A DNA stretch of 64,000 bases from Chloroflexota bacterium (GCA_022821645.1 JAJEDE010000002.1:102903-166902), one strand, 5' to 3'; shown: positions 57,053 to 64,000, counted from the stretch's first letter. Notes: generated by a model not told the origin, from the sequence alone. Translations and numbers: made by a program.

Positions 57053-58054
57053 TCACCGCCACACCGCCGCCACAAACCCCCTCGCCGTCAGGTATCCCCG
57101 TGGCTCCGGCAGCCCCTTCGCCAGCGCCCCCGCCAACCGCATTGTCGCCGACTGCCTCGGCCGCCGCAGCGCCGCCTCAAACTCCCTGGCAACGTCCACC
57201 GGCTCATCCCGCACCACCACCAGCCGCACGTGCAGCCCCGGCCCCCACACCTGCAACCCAAACCGCACCGACTCCAACCCCATCGCCAATTCCGACTCCG
57301 CCGCCAGCACCGTCACCCCGTCACGCGGCGAGTCACGTTCCGCCAGCCCCATCAACGACCCCGCGCCCAGCCCCGTCAGTGCGCCGGGCTTGCCCGTCTC
57401 CAACACCCGCTCCACGACCTCCGGCCGCTTCGCCTGCGCCTCCTCCCCCACCGCCGCCAGCCCGTCCCTCAACCCCGGCGACAACCAGAACAACTTCTGC
57501 TCGATCCACGCTGCAGCCGCCTTTCCGCTCACCCTGAGCTTGTCGAAGGGCCTGAGCCTGTCGAATGGGACCCGAAAGGGCGCCCGTCCAGCCGCCCCAT
57601 CCGCCATCAGCCCCCGCGCCGCCTGCACCGCCTGATCAAACTCCGCCTTCGACAACGCCTCCCGCACCTCCAGGAACTCCGGTAAATCGTCAATCGCCAC
57701 ATCCCCGCCCGGATACACCTCCACGTCAATCCCCAGGTCCATCCACGTCAGCGCCCCGCCCCGGTACGCCGCCGGCGTCGTCACGTTGCAATACCAGTGC
57801 ACCCCCGGCGCCTCCGCGTGCATCACGTGCGACCAGGCCTCGTGCCGAAACGTCAGGTGCTCCCCGTGATCCGAAATCCACAACTCCCGCCCCGGCATCT
57901 CATACGCCGTCCCCTTCGGCACCTCCACGTCCAGCCGCTCCCCGCTCGACAGCGACACCACCCCATCCACCTGCCACGCCGGCACATCGCTATTCCACCG
58001 CAACTTCCTAAGCCGGACCCGATCCCCAACCACCCGCGCCACCCAGTTCGCCAT
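57053..58054 (-). CDS. DUF402-domain protein with an in-frame repeat insertion
   Basis: A 333-residue protein from ATG 58054. The N-terminal half is a DUF402/FomD-like domain: HWYCNVTTPAAYRGG, MDLGIDVEVYPGGDVAIDD and LSKAEFDQAV. DUF402 members are nucleotide-associated phosphatases in studied cases. Between the domains (codons near 57529-57570) lies the translated repeat segment PFDRLRPFDKLRVSG. The C-terminal ~120 residues (VERVLETGKPGALTG onward) match no family I recognise. It ends 28 nt after hicB, convergent. Confidence 0.78.
   Translation of the reverse strand: MANWVARVVGDRVRLRKLRWNSDVPAWQVDGVVSLSSGERLDVEVPKGTAYEMPGRELWISDHGEHLTFRHEAWSHVMHAEAPGVHWYCNVTTPAAYRGGALTWMDLGIDVEVYPGGDVAIDDLPEFLEVREALSKAEFDQAVQAARGLMADGAAGRAPFRVPFDRLRPFDKLRVSGKAAAAWIEQKLFWLSPGLRDGLAAVGEEAQAKRPEVVERVLETGKPGALTGLGAGSLMGLAERDSPRDGVTVLAAESELAMGLESVRFGLQVWGPGLHVRLVVVRDEPVDVAREFEAALRRPRQSATMRLAGALAKGLPEPRGYLTARGFVAAVWR
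57529..57570. repeat. Palindromic repeat, family B, inside a coding sequence
   Basis: Two tandem half-units (CCTGAGCTTGTCGAA and CCTGAGCCTGTCGAA) of repeat family B, read in frame on the minus strand as PFDRLRPFDKLR within the DUF402 gene. The open frame on both sides is intact. Confidence 0.85.
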
Positions 58055-58073
58055 GCCCACCAACTTCAGCGAA

Positions 58074-59051
58074 TCAGACGGAGTCTGCGTCCAGCTCCGC
58101 CACCCGCGCCAGCGCCTCATCCCAAACCTCGTCCGGAACCCGCGTCCGCGCCTCCCGCACATTCGTCTCAATCTCCTCCGCCGTCGCCGCCCCGCTCAGC
58201 ACCGTGCTGATCCCCGGCCGATCCAGCACATACCGCATATTCAGATGACGAAACTCCACCTCCCGCTCCCTACACCACTCCCACCACTCGGTCGCCCCGC
58301 GCACGTCCTCGTCCGGAAAGTAGCCATACCCCCGCATCTTCGCCGTTTCCCGCGGGTCCCCCTTCGCCAGCAACCCCAGCATCTGCGGCGAGCCCAGCAG
58401 CACCCCCACGCCCGCCGCCGCCGCCTTCTCGATCAGCCCTGCTGCATGCCGCCGCACCAGGTTGTAATCCGCAAACGTCAGGATCACGTCAACCCGCCCC
58501 GACTCGATCGCCGCCTCATGAAACGGGATATCCCGCGCCCCCAGCCCCACGTAATCCAGCAACCCCTCGTCCCGCAGTCGGTCCAGCGCGTCAAACCCGT
58601 CCCCTGTCGCAAACACCGGCTCCATCGTCGGCGGATCGTGAATCAGCACAACCTCCACCCTGTCCCGACCCAGCAGCTCCAAACTCTGCTCCAGCGACCA
58701 CCGGATATCGTCCGCCAAATAGCTATACCGACGCTCCGCGTGCGTCCCCACCTTTGTCGAGATCGTCAGCCCCGGCGCCTCCACCTCCGCCAACGCCATC
58801 CCAATCCGACGCTCACTCGGCGCATACAGCGGCGAGGTATCGATATGCGAAATCCCCAGCTCCAGCGCCCGTTGCACCGCCCCCACCGCCACCCCGTCCA
58901 GCCGCCGCGTCATCGCCTCCGGATCGTCCATCAGCGGATCCGTCCGCCCTCCAATAAACGCCGCCCCCAGGCTGATCTCCGTCAACTCCAGCCCAAACCG
59001 CCCCAACCCCCGCCGCGGAATCCCAGCCACCACCCACACCTCAACGCTCAA
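58074..59051 (-). CDS. Aldo/keto reductase
   Basis: A 325-residue NADPH-dependent oxidoreductase with the AKR (alpha/beta)8 barrel. Catalytic Asp/Tyr lie in HIDTSPLYAPSERRIG, Lys in STKVGTHA and the His position in VLIHDPP. The C-terminal VLSGAATAEEIETNV segment is the cofactor-binding block. It resembles the D-threo-aldose/L-fucose dehydrogenase branch, but the substrate is not fixed. The start is TTG 59051 and may lie a few codons downstream. It is 19 nt upstream of the DUF402 gene on the same strand. Confidence 0.88.
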   Translation of the reverse strand: MSVEVWVVAGIPRRGLGRFGLELTEISLGAAFIGGRTDPLMDDPEAMTRRLDGVAVGAVQRALELGISHIDTSPLYAPSERRIGMALAEVEAPGLTISTKVGTHAERRYSYLADDIRWSLEQSLELLGRDRVEVVLIHDPPTMEPVFATGDGFDALDRLRDEGLLDYVGLGARDIPFHEAAIESGRVDVILTFADYNLVRRHAAGLIEKAAAAGVGVLLGSPQMLGLLAKGDPRETAKMRGYGYFPDEDVRGATEWWEWCREREVEFRHLNMRYVLDRPGISTVLSGAATAEEIETNVREARTRVPDEVWDEALARVAELDADSV

Positions 59052-59074
59052 CCTCGCCGAATTCTAAGCCCTAT

Positions 59075-59204
59075 CCGTTCGTGGTGAGCCGGTGCGGAGT
59101 CTTCGCAGCACCGTGTCGAACCACCCCCACCCGTTCGTGGTGAGCCTGTCCTGAGCTTGTCGAAGCGGCCGGGCACGCCTCTTCGCCTGACCGTGTCGAA
59201 CCAC
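59075..59204. repeat. Two copies of palindromic repeat family B
   Basis: Unit 1 is 59075-59124 and unit 2 is 59131-59204; both open with CCGTTCGTGGTGAGCC and close with GTGTCGAACCAC. Unit 2 has an extra TGTCCTGAGCTTGTCGAAG segment. They fill the gap between the aldo/keto reductase start and the vapC stop. Confidence 0.85.
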
Positions 59205-59227
59205 ATTCCCGCGTCCGCACCCCGCAA

Positions 59228-59629
59228 CTAGCGCCGCGGCGTCGTCAACTCCGGAAAATACGTCCCATAAAACCCGCGGTCCCTCGTCAGAAAACTGTCG
59301 GCCGAAGCCAGCGCGTGCGCCCCAATCAGGAAATCGGCCATAATCCGCGCCCGCGGCCCGCCCGCCTGCCGATACCGCATCCACCGCACCCCCGCCTCAA
59401 ACGCGATCGACGTATCGATCGGCGAGACCATCGCGCTCACCGCTCGTAGCGACGCATCCAGCAACGCCCGAGTGCCAAAGGCCGGCACCAATTCCGCGTA
59501 AACCACGTCGCAGACCAGAACCGCGCCATCGTCGTAGGCATACCTGAGCCACTCCCGCGATTGCGCGTGGTACGGCGACCTTGAATTCAAAACGTCCAGC
59601 AGCACGTTCGTGTCCACGGCCGAAATCAA
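59228..59629 (-). CDS. vapC: PIN-domain toxin VapC
   Basis: A 133-residue PIN-domain ribonuclease. The acidic Mg2+-binding residues are present: Asp in AVDTNVLLD, Glu in VVYAELVPAFG, Asp in IMADFLIGAHA and Asp in LTRDRGFY. TTG 59629 overlaps the vapB stop by 4 nt (TTGA). Toxins of this class usually cleave tRNA or rRNA. Confidence 0.9.
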   Translation of the reverse strand: MISAVDTNVLLDVLNSRSPYHAQSREWLRYAYDDGAVLVCDVVYAELVPAFGTRALLDASLRAVSAMVSPIDTSIAFEAGVRWMRYRQAGGPRARIMADFLIGAHALASADSFLTRDRGFYGTYFPELTTPRR

Positions 59630-59841
59630 CGTCCGCGAACCTCCTCAATGTACTCGTCCACATCCCAGTCGCCGCTCAGGATCCCTGTGATGCGGTCCAC
59701 CGGATGCTCCGCCGCCGTCCGCTTCTGAATCAGCAGACCCTTCGCCGTCGGCACCACCTCCACCTCAACGTTGTGATGCAGCCCAAACCGATCCCGCAAT
59801 CGCTTCGGAATCGTAATCTGCCCCCGCTCCGAAATCCGCAT
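59626..59841 (-). CDS. vapB: AbrB/MazE-type antitoxin VapB
   Basis: A 71-residue SpoVT-AbrB swapped-hairpin DNA-binding protein: ISERGQITIPKRLRDRFGL. The acidic C-terminus (SGDWDVDEYIEEVRGR) is the part that should wrap the VapC toxin. First gene of the pair, from ATG 59841. Confidence 0.9.
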   Translation of the reverse strand: MRISERGQITIPKRLRDRFGLHHNVEVEVVPTAKGLLIQKRTAAEHPVDRITGILSGDWDVDEYIEEVRGR

Positions 59842-60086
59842 GACCCACCCCGCATGAAATACCTACCCAAAAAATCATACCCGCCCTGAGCTTGCCGAAT
59901 CGGGAACTCAACCTAATCTTCTCTCCGCCATCCCGGCGTACCCGGCCGGGACCCAGCACCCCCATCAGGCCCAGTGCAACGCGCCACCCCTGGCACCCTA
60001 CCCAGACCAAGACCTCCCAACCTCAACCTCCTCTCTCACCACTCACTCCTCTAAGCTCACTCCTTCTTCAGCCCCTCACTGGCCCC
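59842..60086. other. Non-coding gap upstream of vapBC and the hydrolase
   Basis: A 245-nt divergent gap. It holds a partial family B repeat (CCCTGAGCTTGCCGAATCGGG, 59884-59904) and the inverted repeat CCCGGCGTACCCGGCCGGG-like stretch near 59933-59951. No convincing promoter is visible. Confidence 0.5.
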
Positions 60087-60860
60087 ATGAACGTTCACCA
60101 AACCACCTTCCCCCTAACCCCCACCGGCCCCCACCTCCCCGCCCTCCTCCTCCAACCCCACAACCCAATCGCCCTCATGCTCTTCGGCCACGGCGCCGGC
60201 ACCCCCATGCGCGCTCCCCTAATGGAGCAGATGGCCACCGCCCTCGCCCACCACCGCATCGCCACCCTCCGCTACGACTACCCCTACAGCCACCGCGTCC
60301 AGGACGGCTACGCCGAACACCTCATCGACCCCCTCGAAACCCTCCTCCAAACCACCCGCGCCGCCATCCAGGCCGCCCGCGCCCTCGCCCCCGACCTACC
60401 CTTCTTCCTCGGCGGACGCTCCATGAGCGGCCAGGTCATGTCCCTCCTCCTCGCCCACGAGCCTCTGCCCCATGTCCGCGGCCTCATCTGCTACGTCTAC
60501 CCCAACCGCTGGCGCGCCCTCCGCAACAACACCATCGCCCACCTCCCCCACGTCCCCGTCCCCACCCTCTTCATCCAGGGCGCCCGCGACCCCGAATACT
60601 GCGACTTAGCCGAACTCAAGCATGTCGTCGAGTTGTCCGACCGATCCGTTCGTGGTGAGCCGGCCCGCAGTCTTTCGAAGGGCCGAGTCGAACCACCTAT
60701 CGACAGCACGAAACCCCACCACACCCTCCACGTAATCCCCGGCGCCGACCACGCATTCAACCTCCCACCCCACGCCCCCAAAACCCAACACCACGCCATC
60801 CAAGAAGCCGCCGCAGCCACCGCCACCTGGATCCACCACCAACTCCAAACGTCCCCGTAA
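60087..60860 (+). CDS. Alpha/beta hydrolase with an in-frame repeat insertion
   Basis: A 257-residue alpha/beta hydrolase of the dienelactone-hydrolase/KANL3-Tex30-like branch. Oxyanion-loop LFGHGAGTPM, nucleophile elbow GGRSMSGQV, acid in FIQGARDPE and His in GADHAFN. Between acid and His (residues ~187-204) a repeat unit is translated as SVRGEPARSLSKGRVEPP; the frame is kept on both sides. The insertion falls where the fold has a loop before the last strands, so the protein may still work. Substrate unknown. Confidence 0.83.
   Translation: MNVHQTTFPLTPTGPHLPALLLQPHNPIALMLFGHGAGTPMRAPLMEQMATALAHHRIATLRYDYPYSHRVQDGYAEHLIDPLETLLQTTRAAIQAARALAPDLPFFLGGRSMSGQVMSLLLAHEPLPHVRGLICYVYPNRWRALRNNTIAHLPHVPVPTLFIQGARDPEYCDLAELKHVVELSDRSVRGEPARSLSKGRVEPPIDSTKPHHTLHVIPGADHAFNLPPHAPKTQHHAIQEAAAATATWIHHQLQTSP
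60646..60697. repeat. Palindromic repeat family B, inside the hydrolase gene
   Basis: A full family B unit from CCGTTCGTGGTGAGCC to AGTCGAACCACC, with inner arms CGGCCC/GGGCCG. It lies in frame in the alpha/beta hydrolase and creates no stop codon. Confidence 0.9.
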
Positions 60861-60924
60861 TCGCACCGGCCTTCCCCACTGTTGGGGATGTCCAGATCGG
60901 ACAGGTTGTCTACAGAGGGTCGGG

Positions 60925-61188
60925 ATGTCGGAGATCGGCGGGCACGCCGAAATCCCCAGCTACTGCAAGAGCGCACCCCTCGCAGAAATCCGCAAGCACG
61001 CCCACGTCCCCCCCGGCCGCTACGTCGGCACCCCGCCCCAGGAAAACGACGGCGAAGCCTTCGAGCAAAAAACGGCCCTCGCCACCACCCAATGGCGCCA
61101 GCAGCAAGCCGAAGCGCGCCGGCTGGACGAGGCGATTGAGGCAAATCTGGTGAGGCTGGGCTTCGGCAGGTCGACAGTGCTGCCTTAG
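60925..61188 (+). pseudogene. C-terminal remnant of a type I restriction-modification methylase (HsdM)
   Basis: An 87-codon frame that matches only the extreme C-terminus of HsdM subunits: EIPSYCKSAPLAEIRKHAHVPPGRYVG followed by an acidic stretch, a coiled-coil helix (QWRQQQAEARRLDEAIEANLVRLGFG) and the stop. The whole methylase domain, hsdS and hsdR are absent. It is a relic of a lost restriction system, next to a toxin-antitoxin cluster. Confidence 0.75.
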
Positions 61189-61316
61189 CCGCTCACATCC
61201 CCAGCCACGAACGCCTAGCTACAACCGACCTCGGGCCCATTGACGCTGCAAGCATTAAAAGGTAGAGTTGGGAACATCTTAGATACGTTCACTGCGGGAG
61301 CACTCAAAAACTCGCC

Positions 61317-61610
61317 GTGCGTATCATCGCAAGGGAGATGCTGGAGGACTTCGCGAAGCGTCATGCGGACGCCAGGGGCCCGCTGTTCGCCTGGTTCCGG
61401 GAAGTCGAAAAGGAGGACTGGGATTCGCCGATCAAGGTTCGGGATCGATACCCGCGCGCCAGCATTGTGGGCAAGGACCGGGTGGTCTTCAGGATCAAGG
61501 GCAATGCCTACCGCCTGATCGTGCGGGTCAACTATCCGTACCGCGCGGTCGTGATCCGGTTCATCGGCACCCATGCCGAATACGACCGCATTGACGCGAA
61601 GGAGATATAG
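61317..61610 (+). CDS. higB: HigB-type toxin (mRNA interferase)
   Basis: A 97-residue RelE-superfamily toxin of the HigB_toxin type, which cleaves mRNA on the ribosome. MRIIAREMLEDFAKRHADAR opens the protein; VFRIKGNAYRLIVRVNY and VIRFIGTHAEYDRID are the conserved C-terminal strands with the catalytic His/Tyr region. Start GTG 61317. The antitoxin gene follows after 2 nt and its ribosome site AAGGAG is inside the toxin gene. Confidence 0.88.
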   Translation: MRIIAREMLEDFAKRHADARGPLFAWFREVEKEDWDSPIKVRDRYPRASIVGKDRVVFRIKGNAYRLIVRVNYPYRAVVIRFIGTHAEYDRIDAKEI

Positions 61611-61612
61611 CC

Positions 61613-62833
61613 ATGGCCAACGTCACGCCCATCCGCACTGCAGCGGACTACCAGGCCGCGCTCGTGCGCGTCAACGCTCTCATGGATGCCGCCGCCGACA
61701 GCCCTGAGGGTGACGAACTCGACGTGCTCGTTGACCTCGTCGCGCTATACGAGAGCCGCCGCAACGAGATCGGCCATCCCACTCCCGTCGAGGCCATCGA
61801 GTTCCGTATGGACCAGCAGGAACTCAGCGCGCGCGACCTCGTCCCCCTCATCGGCAGCCGCGCCAAGGTGTCGGAAGTGCTGTCCGGCAAGCGCGGCATC
61901 ACCATGTCCATGGCCCGTGCCCTCCACCGGCACCTCGGCATCCCCGCCGAGGTGCTGCTGCACGACCCGGACGTCGACCTGGACGACTCGTTATCCGACG
62001 TTGAGTGGACGCGATTTCCGCTCACGGCCATGGCGCGTCGAGGCTGGATTCCGGACATCCCCGATCTGCGGGACCGCGCCGAGGAACTGGTGCGGGGCTT
62101 GATCCAGCGCGCCGGCGGACCGCAGGCCGCGGCCGCCGTGCAGTTCCGCCGTAACGATCATCGCCGCCTGAACGCCAAGACGGATCCCTACGCGCTCCAG
62201 GCCTGGTGCTGGCAAGTCTTGGCCGCGGCCAACGCCCGCCCACCCGACGCACCCTACCAGCCCGGCGCCGTGACCCCCGAGTTCCTGCGCGAGACCGCGC
62301 GGCTCAGCGCCTCCGCCCAGGGCCCCCTCCAGGCTCAGCAGTTTCTGGCCGCCCACGGCATCGCCCTGGCCATCGTGCCCCACCTGCCGCGGACGCATCT
62401 CGACGGCGCGGCGCTCAGGCTCGCCGACGGTCGCCCTGTCGTCGGGCTGACGCTGCGCTACGACCGGCTCGACAACTTCTGGTTCTGCCTGCTGCACGAA
62501 CTCGCCCATGTTGGTCGCCACCAGGACGGCGGCAACCGCACCGTCTTCGTGGACGACCACTCGCTGCGTCCCAGGACCCCCGGGCCCGCCGACGCACAGG
62601 AAGCCGAGGCCGACGCGTGGGCCGAAGAGGCCCTCATCCCCGCAGCCGCGTGGCAGACCAGCGACGTCCGCCAAATCCCCACCACCATATCCGCCATTGA
62701 CCTGGCCCAAAGCCTCGGCATTCACCCCGCCATCGTCGCCGGCCGGGTGCGCCACGAGCGCGGGAACTATCGCCTCCTGTCACACCTCGTCGGCAGCGGC
62801 CACGTGCGCCGCCAGTTCGACACCAACGCATGA
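61613..62833 (+). CDS. HigA-like antitoxin fused to an ImmA/IrrE metallopeptidase
   Basis: A 406-residue two-domain protein. Residues ~1-130 are HigA-like with an Xre helix-turn-helix (LSARDLVPLIGSRAKVSEVLSGKRGI). Residues ~230-400 carry an ImmA/IrrE zinc-peptidase domain with HExxH as HELAH (295-299) and a downstream EAEADAWAEEAL supplying the third ligand. Canonical HigA is only ~100-130 residues. It should bind HigB and DNA; the protease could cleave a repressor or the protein itself, as in phage ImmA and IrrE. Confidence 0.87.
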   Translation: MANVTPIRTAADYQAALVRVNALMDAAADSPEGDELDVLVDLVALYESRRNEIGHPTPVEAIEFRMDQQELSARDLVPLIGSRAKVSEVLSGKRGITMSMARALHRHLGIPAEVLLHDPDVDLDDSLSDVEWTRFPLTAMARRGWIPDIPDLRDRAEELVRGLIQRAGGPQAAAAVQFRRNDHRRLNAKTDPYALQAWCWQVLAAANARPPDAPYQPGAVTPEFLRETARLSASAQGPLQAQQFLAAHGIALAIVPHLPRTHLDGAALRLADGRPVVGLTLRYDRLDNFWFCLLHELAHVGRHQDGGNRTVFVDDHSLRPRTPGPADAQEAEADAWAEEALIPAAAWQTSDVRQIPTTISAIDLAQSLGIHPAIVAGRVRHERGNYRLLSHLVGSGHVRRQFDTNA

Positions 62834-63027
62834 GCCAGGACCGGCAGAAGCCTCAAGCCAAGGCGCGTCGATTCAATGCCGCCATAGAGGTGCATCCGAC
62901 GCGGCTCTGCCAGACGGCGAAAGCCCGCGCCCCAGACTTCATTCAGCACCTCCTGTCCATCCCGAAGGGCGGGCCGGATGACCTGCTCGATCCTCCTCCG
63001 CTGAACCTTCGCGACGTGACCTGGTGA
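62830..63027 (+). CDS. Small antitoxin-like protein preceding a vapC remnant
   Basis: A 65-residue protein whose ATG overlaps the previous stop by 4 nt. The N-terminus is basic (RQKPQAKARRFNAA). The C-terminus FIQHLLSIPKGGPDD and final LRDV resemble the toxin-binding tails of some antitoxins paired with MYLLDTNVVS-type PIN toxins, and such a toxin start follows with one base of overlap. No DNA-binding domain is seen, so it may itself be incomplete. Confidence 0.5.
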   Translation: MSQDRQKPQAKARRFNAAIEVHPTRLCQTAKARAPDFIQHLLSIPKGGPDDLLDPPPLNLRDVTW

Positions 63028-63164
63028 TGTATCTGCTCGACACCAACGTGGTCTCCGCGCTGCGCCGCCCAAACCGCCACCCCGCGCCAACCACCTGGCC
63101 CAAGAACCGGCGGCCATCGGATGTGTACGCCTGCACTGTCGCCGTAAAGGAACTGGACGAATGA
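63027..63164 (+). pseudogene. Truncated PIN-domain toxin VapC
   Basis: A 45-residue frame that begins exactly like a PIN toxin (MYLLDTNVVSALRRP, with the first catalytic Asp) and then loses similarity, ending at VAVKELDE. The Glu and the two later Asp residues of the PIN site are missing, since a full toxin is ~130 residues. It overlaps the upstream antitoxin-like gene by one base. It is a stump, inactive as a nuclease. Confidence 0.7.
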
Positions 63165-63391
63165 CCGTCGCAGAGCTAATCCAGCTACTCCAACGCCATC
63201 CGCAGAACCTGCGCGTCGTCGTCAACGGCTACGAAGAAGGCTACGACGACCTCACAGCCGAGCAACTCACCGTCGTCACCATCACCCTCAACACCGGCAA
63301 GCACCCATGGGAAGGCCGCCACGGCGACCCCTTCGGTCCCAGCGACGATGAGCTAAGCCAGGCGCTCGCCCTACGCCGCGTGTCCAACTGA
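63161..63391 (+). CDS. Hypothetical protein, 76 residues
   Basis: Starts at ATG 63161, overlapping the vapC stump by 4 nt. MTVAELIQLLQRHPQNLRVVVNGYEEGYDDLT resembles a recurring small-protein pattern of unknown function seen near defence and toxin genes. The C-terminus is acidic then basic (SDDELSQALALRRVSN). No domain or signal sequence is recognised. Confidence 0.55.
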   Translation: MTVAELIQLLQRHPQNLRVVVNGYEEGYDDLTAEQLTVVTITLNTGKHPWEGRHGDPFGPSDDELSQALALRRVSN

Positions 63392-63571
63392 ACCACACCG
63401 GCGCAAACAGCCGATCAAGACAGCCCAGCGGACTGGAAAGCCAAACACCCATCCGGCTGGCAGGCGCTAACCCTGAGCGACGACTGGACAGCAGCAGCCT
63501 GACGCGCCCCGAAGGCTCGACCTTGAAAGCGCTCAGCATGCGCAGTCGCGCTGACCGCATGGGAACCCCAT

Positions 63572-63591
63572 AGTCTAGACTGGACCAGTCT
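63572..63591. promoter_or_regulatory. Overlapping palindromes upstream of phd-vapC
   Basis: AGTCTAGACT (63572-63581, perfect 10-bp palindrome) overlaps AGACTGG-A-CCAGTCT (63577-63591, perfect 7-bp arms). The three related half-sites lie 25-44 nt before the antitoxin start, where a Phd/VapB-type autorepressor would bind. Confidence 0.5.
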
Positions 63592-63615
63592 GAATTTCCT
63601 TCAGGAGCATCGGCG

Positions 63616-63894
63616 TTGGAGCCCTCCACATCGCAACGCACCTGGACCGTCGCCGAAGCCAAGGCCAGGCTGTCCGAAGTCCTGCGGCTCGCCGAGGAGG
63701 AAGGACCCCAGCGCATCGGCCTGCGCCGGCCCTTCGTCGTCGTGCCCGAAGCGCTATGGGACGCCAGGCAAGCGCGCGAAAGGCACTTGGGCCGCTGGCT
63801 GCTCGAAAACGTGCCAAGGGGCCTGAACTGGGATATCCCCCGCGACCGGCGATCCGATAGGGCGGTTCCCTTTTCGGAGGACGACGAACGTTGA
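63616..63894 (+). CDS. Phd/YefM-type antitoxin
   Basis: A 92-residue antitoxin. WTVAEAKARLSEVLRLAEEEGPQRIGLRRPFVVVPEALWDA is the Phd/YefM DNA-binding core, and the C-terminal LLENVPRGLNWDIPRDRRSD is the toxin-binding tail. TTG 63616 has AGGAG about 9 nt upstream and palindromic operators before it. It is coupled to the next gene by TTGA. Confidence 0.85.
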   Translation: MEPSTSQRTWTVAEAKARLSEVLRLAEEEGPQRIGLRRPFVVVPEALWDARQARERHLGRWLLENVPRGLNWDIPRDRRSDRAVPFSEDDER

Positions 63895-64000
63895 CCGGGT
63901 TCCTCCTGGACACCAACGTCATTTCCGAATTGACCAGGGACGATCCCGATTCACGGGTGGTCCGGTTTCTCGACGACGAAGGCGACCTGTGGCTGTCGTC
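63891..64000 (+). CDS. PIN-domain toxin VapC (partial, runs off window)
   Basis: Starts at TTG 63891, overlapping the antitoxin stop. The visible 36 residues read GFLLDTNVISELTRDDPD then a DDEGDLWLS strand: the first catalytic Asp and the usual N-terminal FLLDTNVISEL of PIN toxins. The rest lies beyond the window. Confidence 0.85.
   Translation, partial: MTGFLLDTNVISELTRDDPDSRVVRFLDDEGDLWLS

Noticed and set aside
63027..63164. Complete small PIN toxin
   Set aside because: Only the first of four acidic active-site residues is present in 45 codons.

Overview
The window is a GC-rich bacterial chromosome segment. It has dense housekeeping operons, no plasmid or phage backbone, and an accessory right end. 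The lineage cannot be proved from the sequence. The gene set fits a Chloroflexota-like bacterium: multi-pass membrane proteins with a YHYG loop resembling the DUF2298/GT-C group common in that phylum, a DUF3604 protein, many GTG/TTG starts, and 4-nt stop/start overlaps. mreBCD, PBP2, rodA, mraY and murF show that the cell makes peptidoglycan and controls its shape.

Layout. 1-3.7 kb (minus strand): a truncated sugar-nucleotide epimerase, tRNA-Thr(UGU), a lipoprotein cytochrome c and acetyl-CoA synthetase. 3.85-18.4 kb (minus): a Nudix hydrolase, four tandem paralogues of a ~940-residue membrane protein (one broken by an in-frame amber codon where the other three have Trp), and a DUF3604 protein. 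18.6-28.3 kb (plus): a PHP-domain protein overlapping lon, then mreB-mreC-mreD-PBP2-rodA-thrB. 28.4-43 kb (plus): a purine operon guaA-purD-B-C-S-Q-L-F-M-N-H followed by glgA; purE and purK are not here. 43-45.9 kb (minus): tsaE-tsaB-rimI-tsaD, the t6A tRNA-modification cluster. 45.9-47.4 kb: a less GC-rich island with a decayed tRNA-like sequence, a micro-ORF, an orphan secreted protein and a structured-RNA candidate. 47.4-52.6 kb (plus): a family-4 glycosyltransferase, a divergent MraY with an extra C-terminal domain, a kinase-fold protein lacking the catalytic Asp, and murF. 53-55.5 kb: a pterin-dependent methyltransferase, folP and a lipoprotein.

55.7-64 kb is accessory. It holds four recognisable toxin-antitoxin pairs (HicAB, VapBC, HigB with a HigA-metallopeptidase fusion, Phd-VapC), a vapC stump, an hsdM remnant, a DUF402 protein, an aldo/keto reductase and an alpha/beta hydrolase. 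Three families of short palindromic repeats are scattered from 48.5 to 60.7 kb. Two copies sit in frame inside protein genes, and a third supplies the last residues and stop codon of a glycosyltransferase. From about 28.4 to 61 kb the + strand is strongly C-rich whichever strand is coding; before and after that it is near balance.

Most likely sources of something new: the four-copy membrane-protein array with its amber codon, the MraY/pseudokinase/MurF trio, the RNA candidates at 46-47.4 kb and upstream of guaA, and the repeats domesticated into coding sequence.
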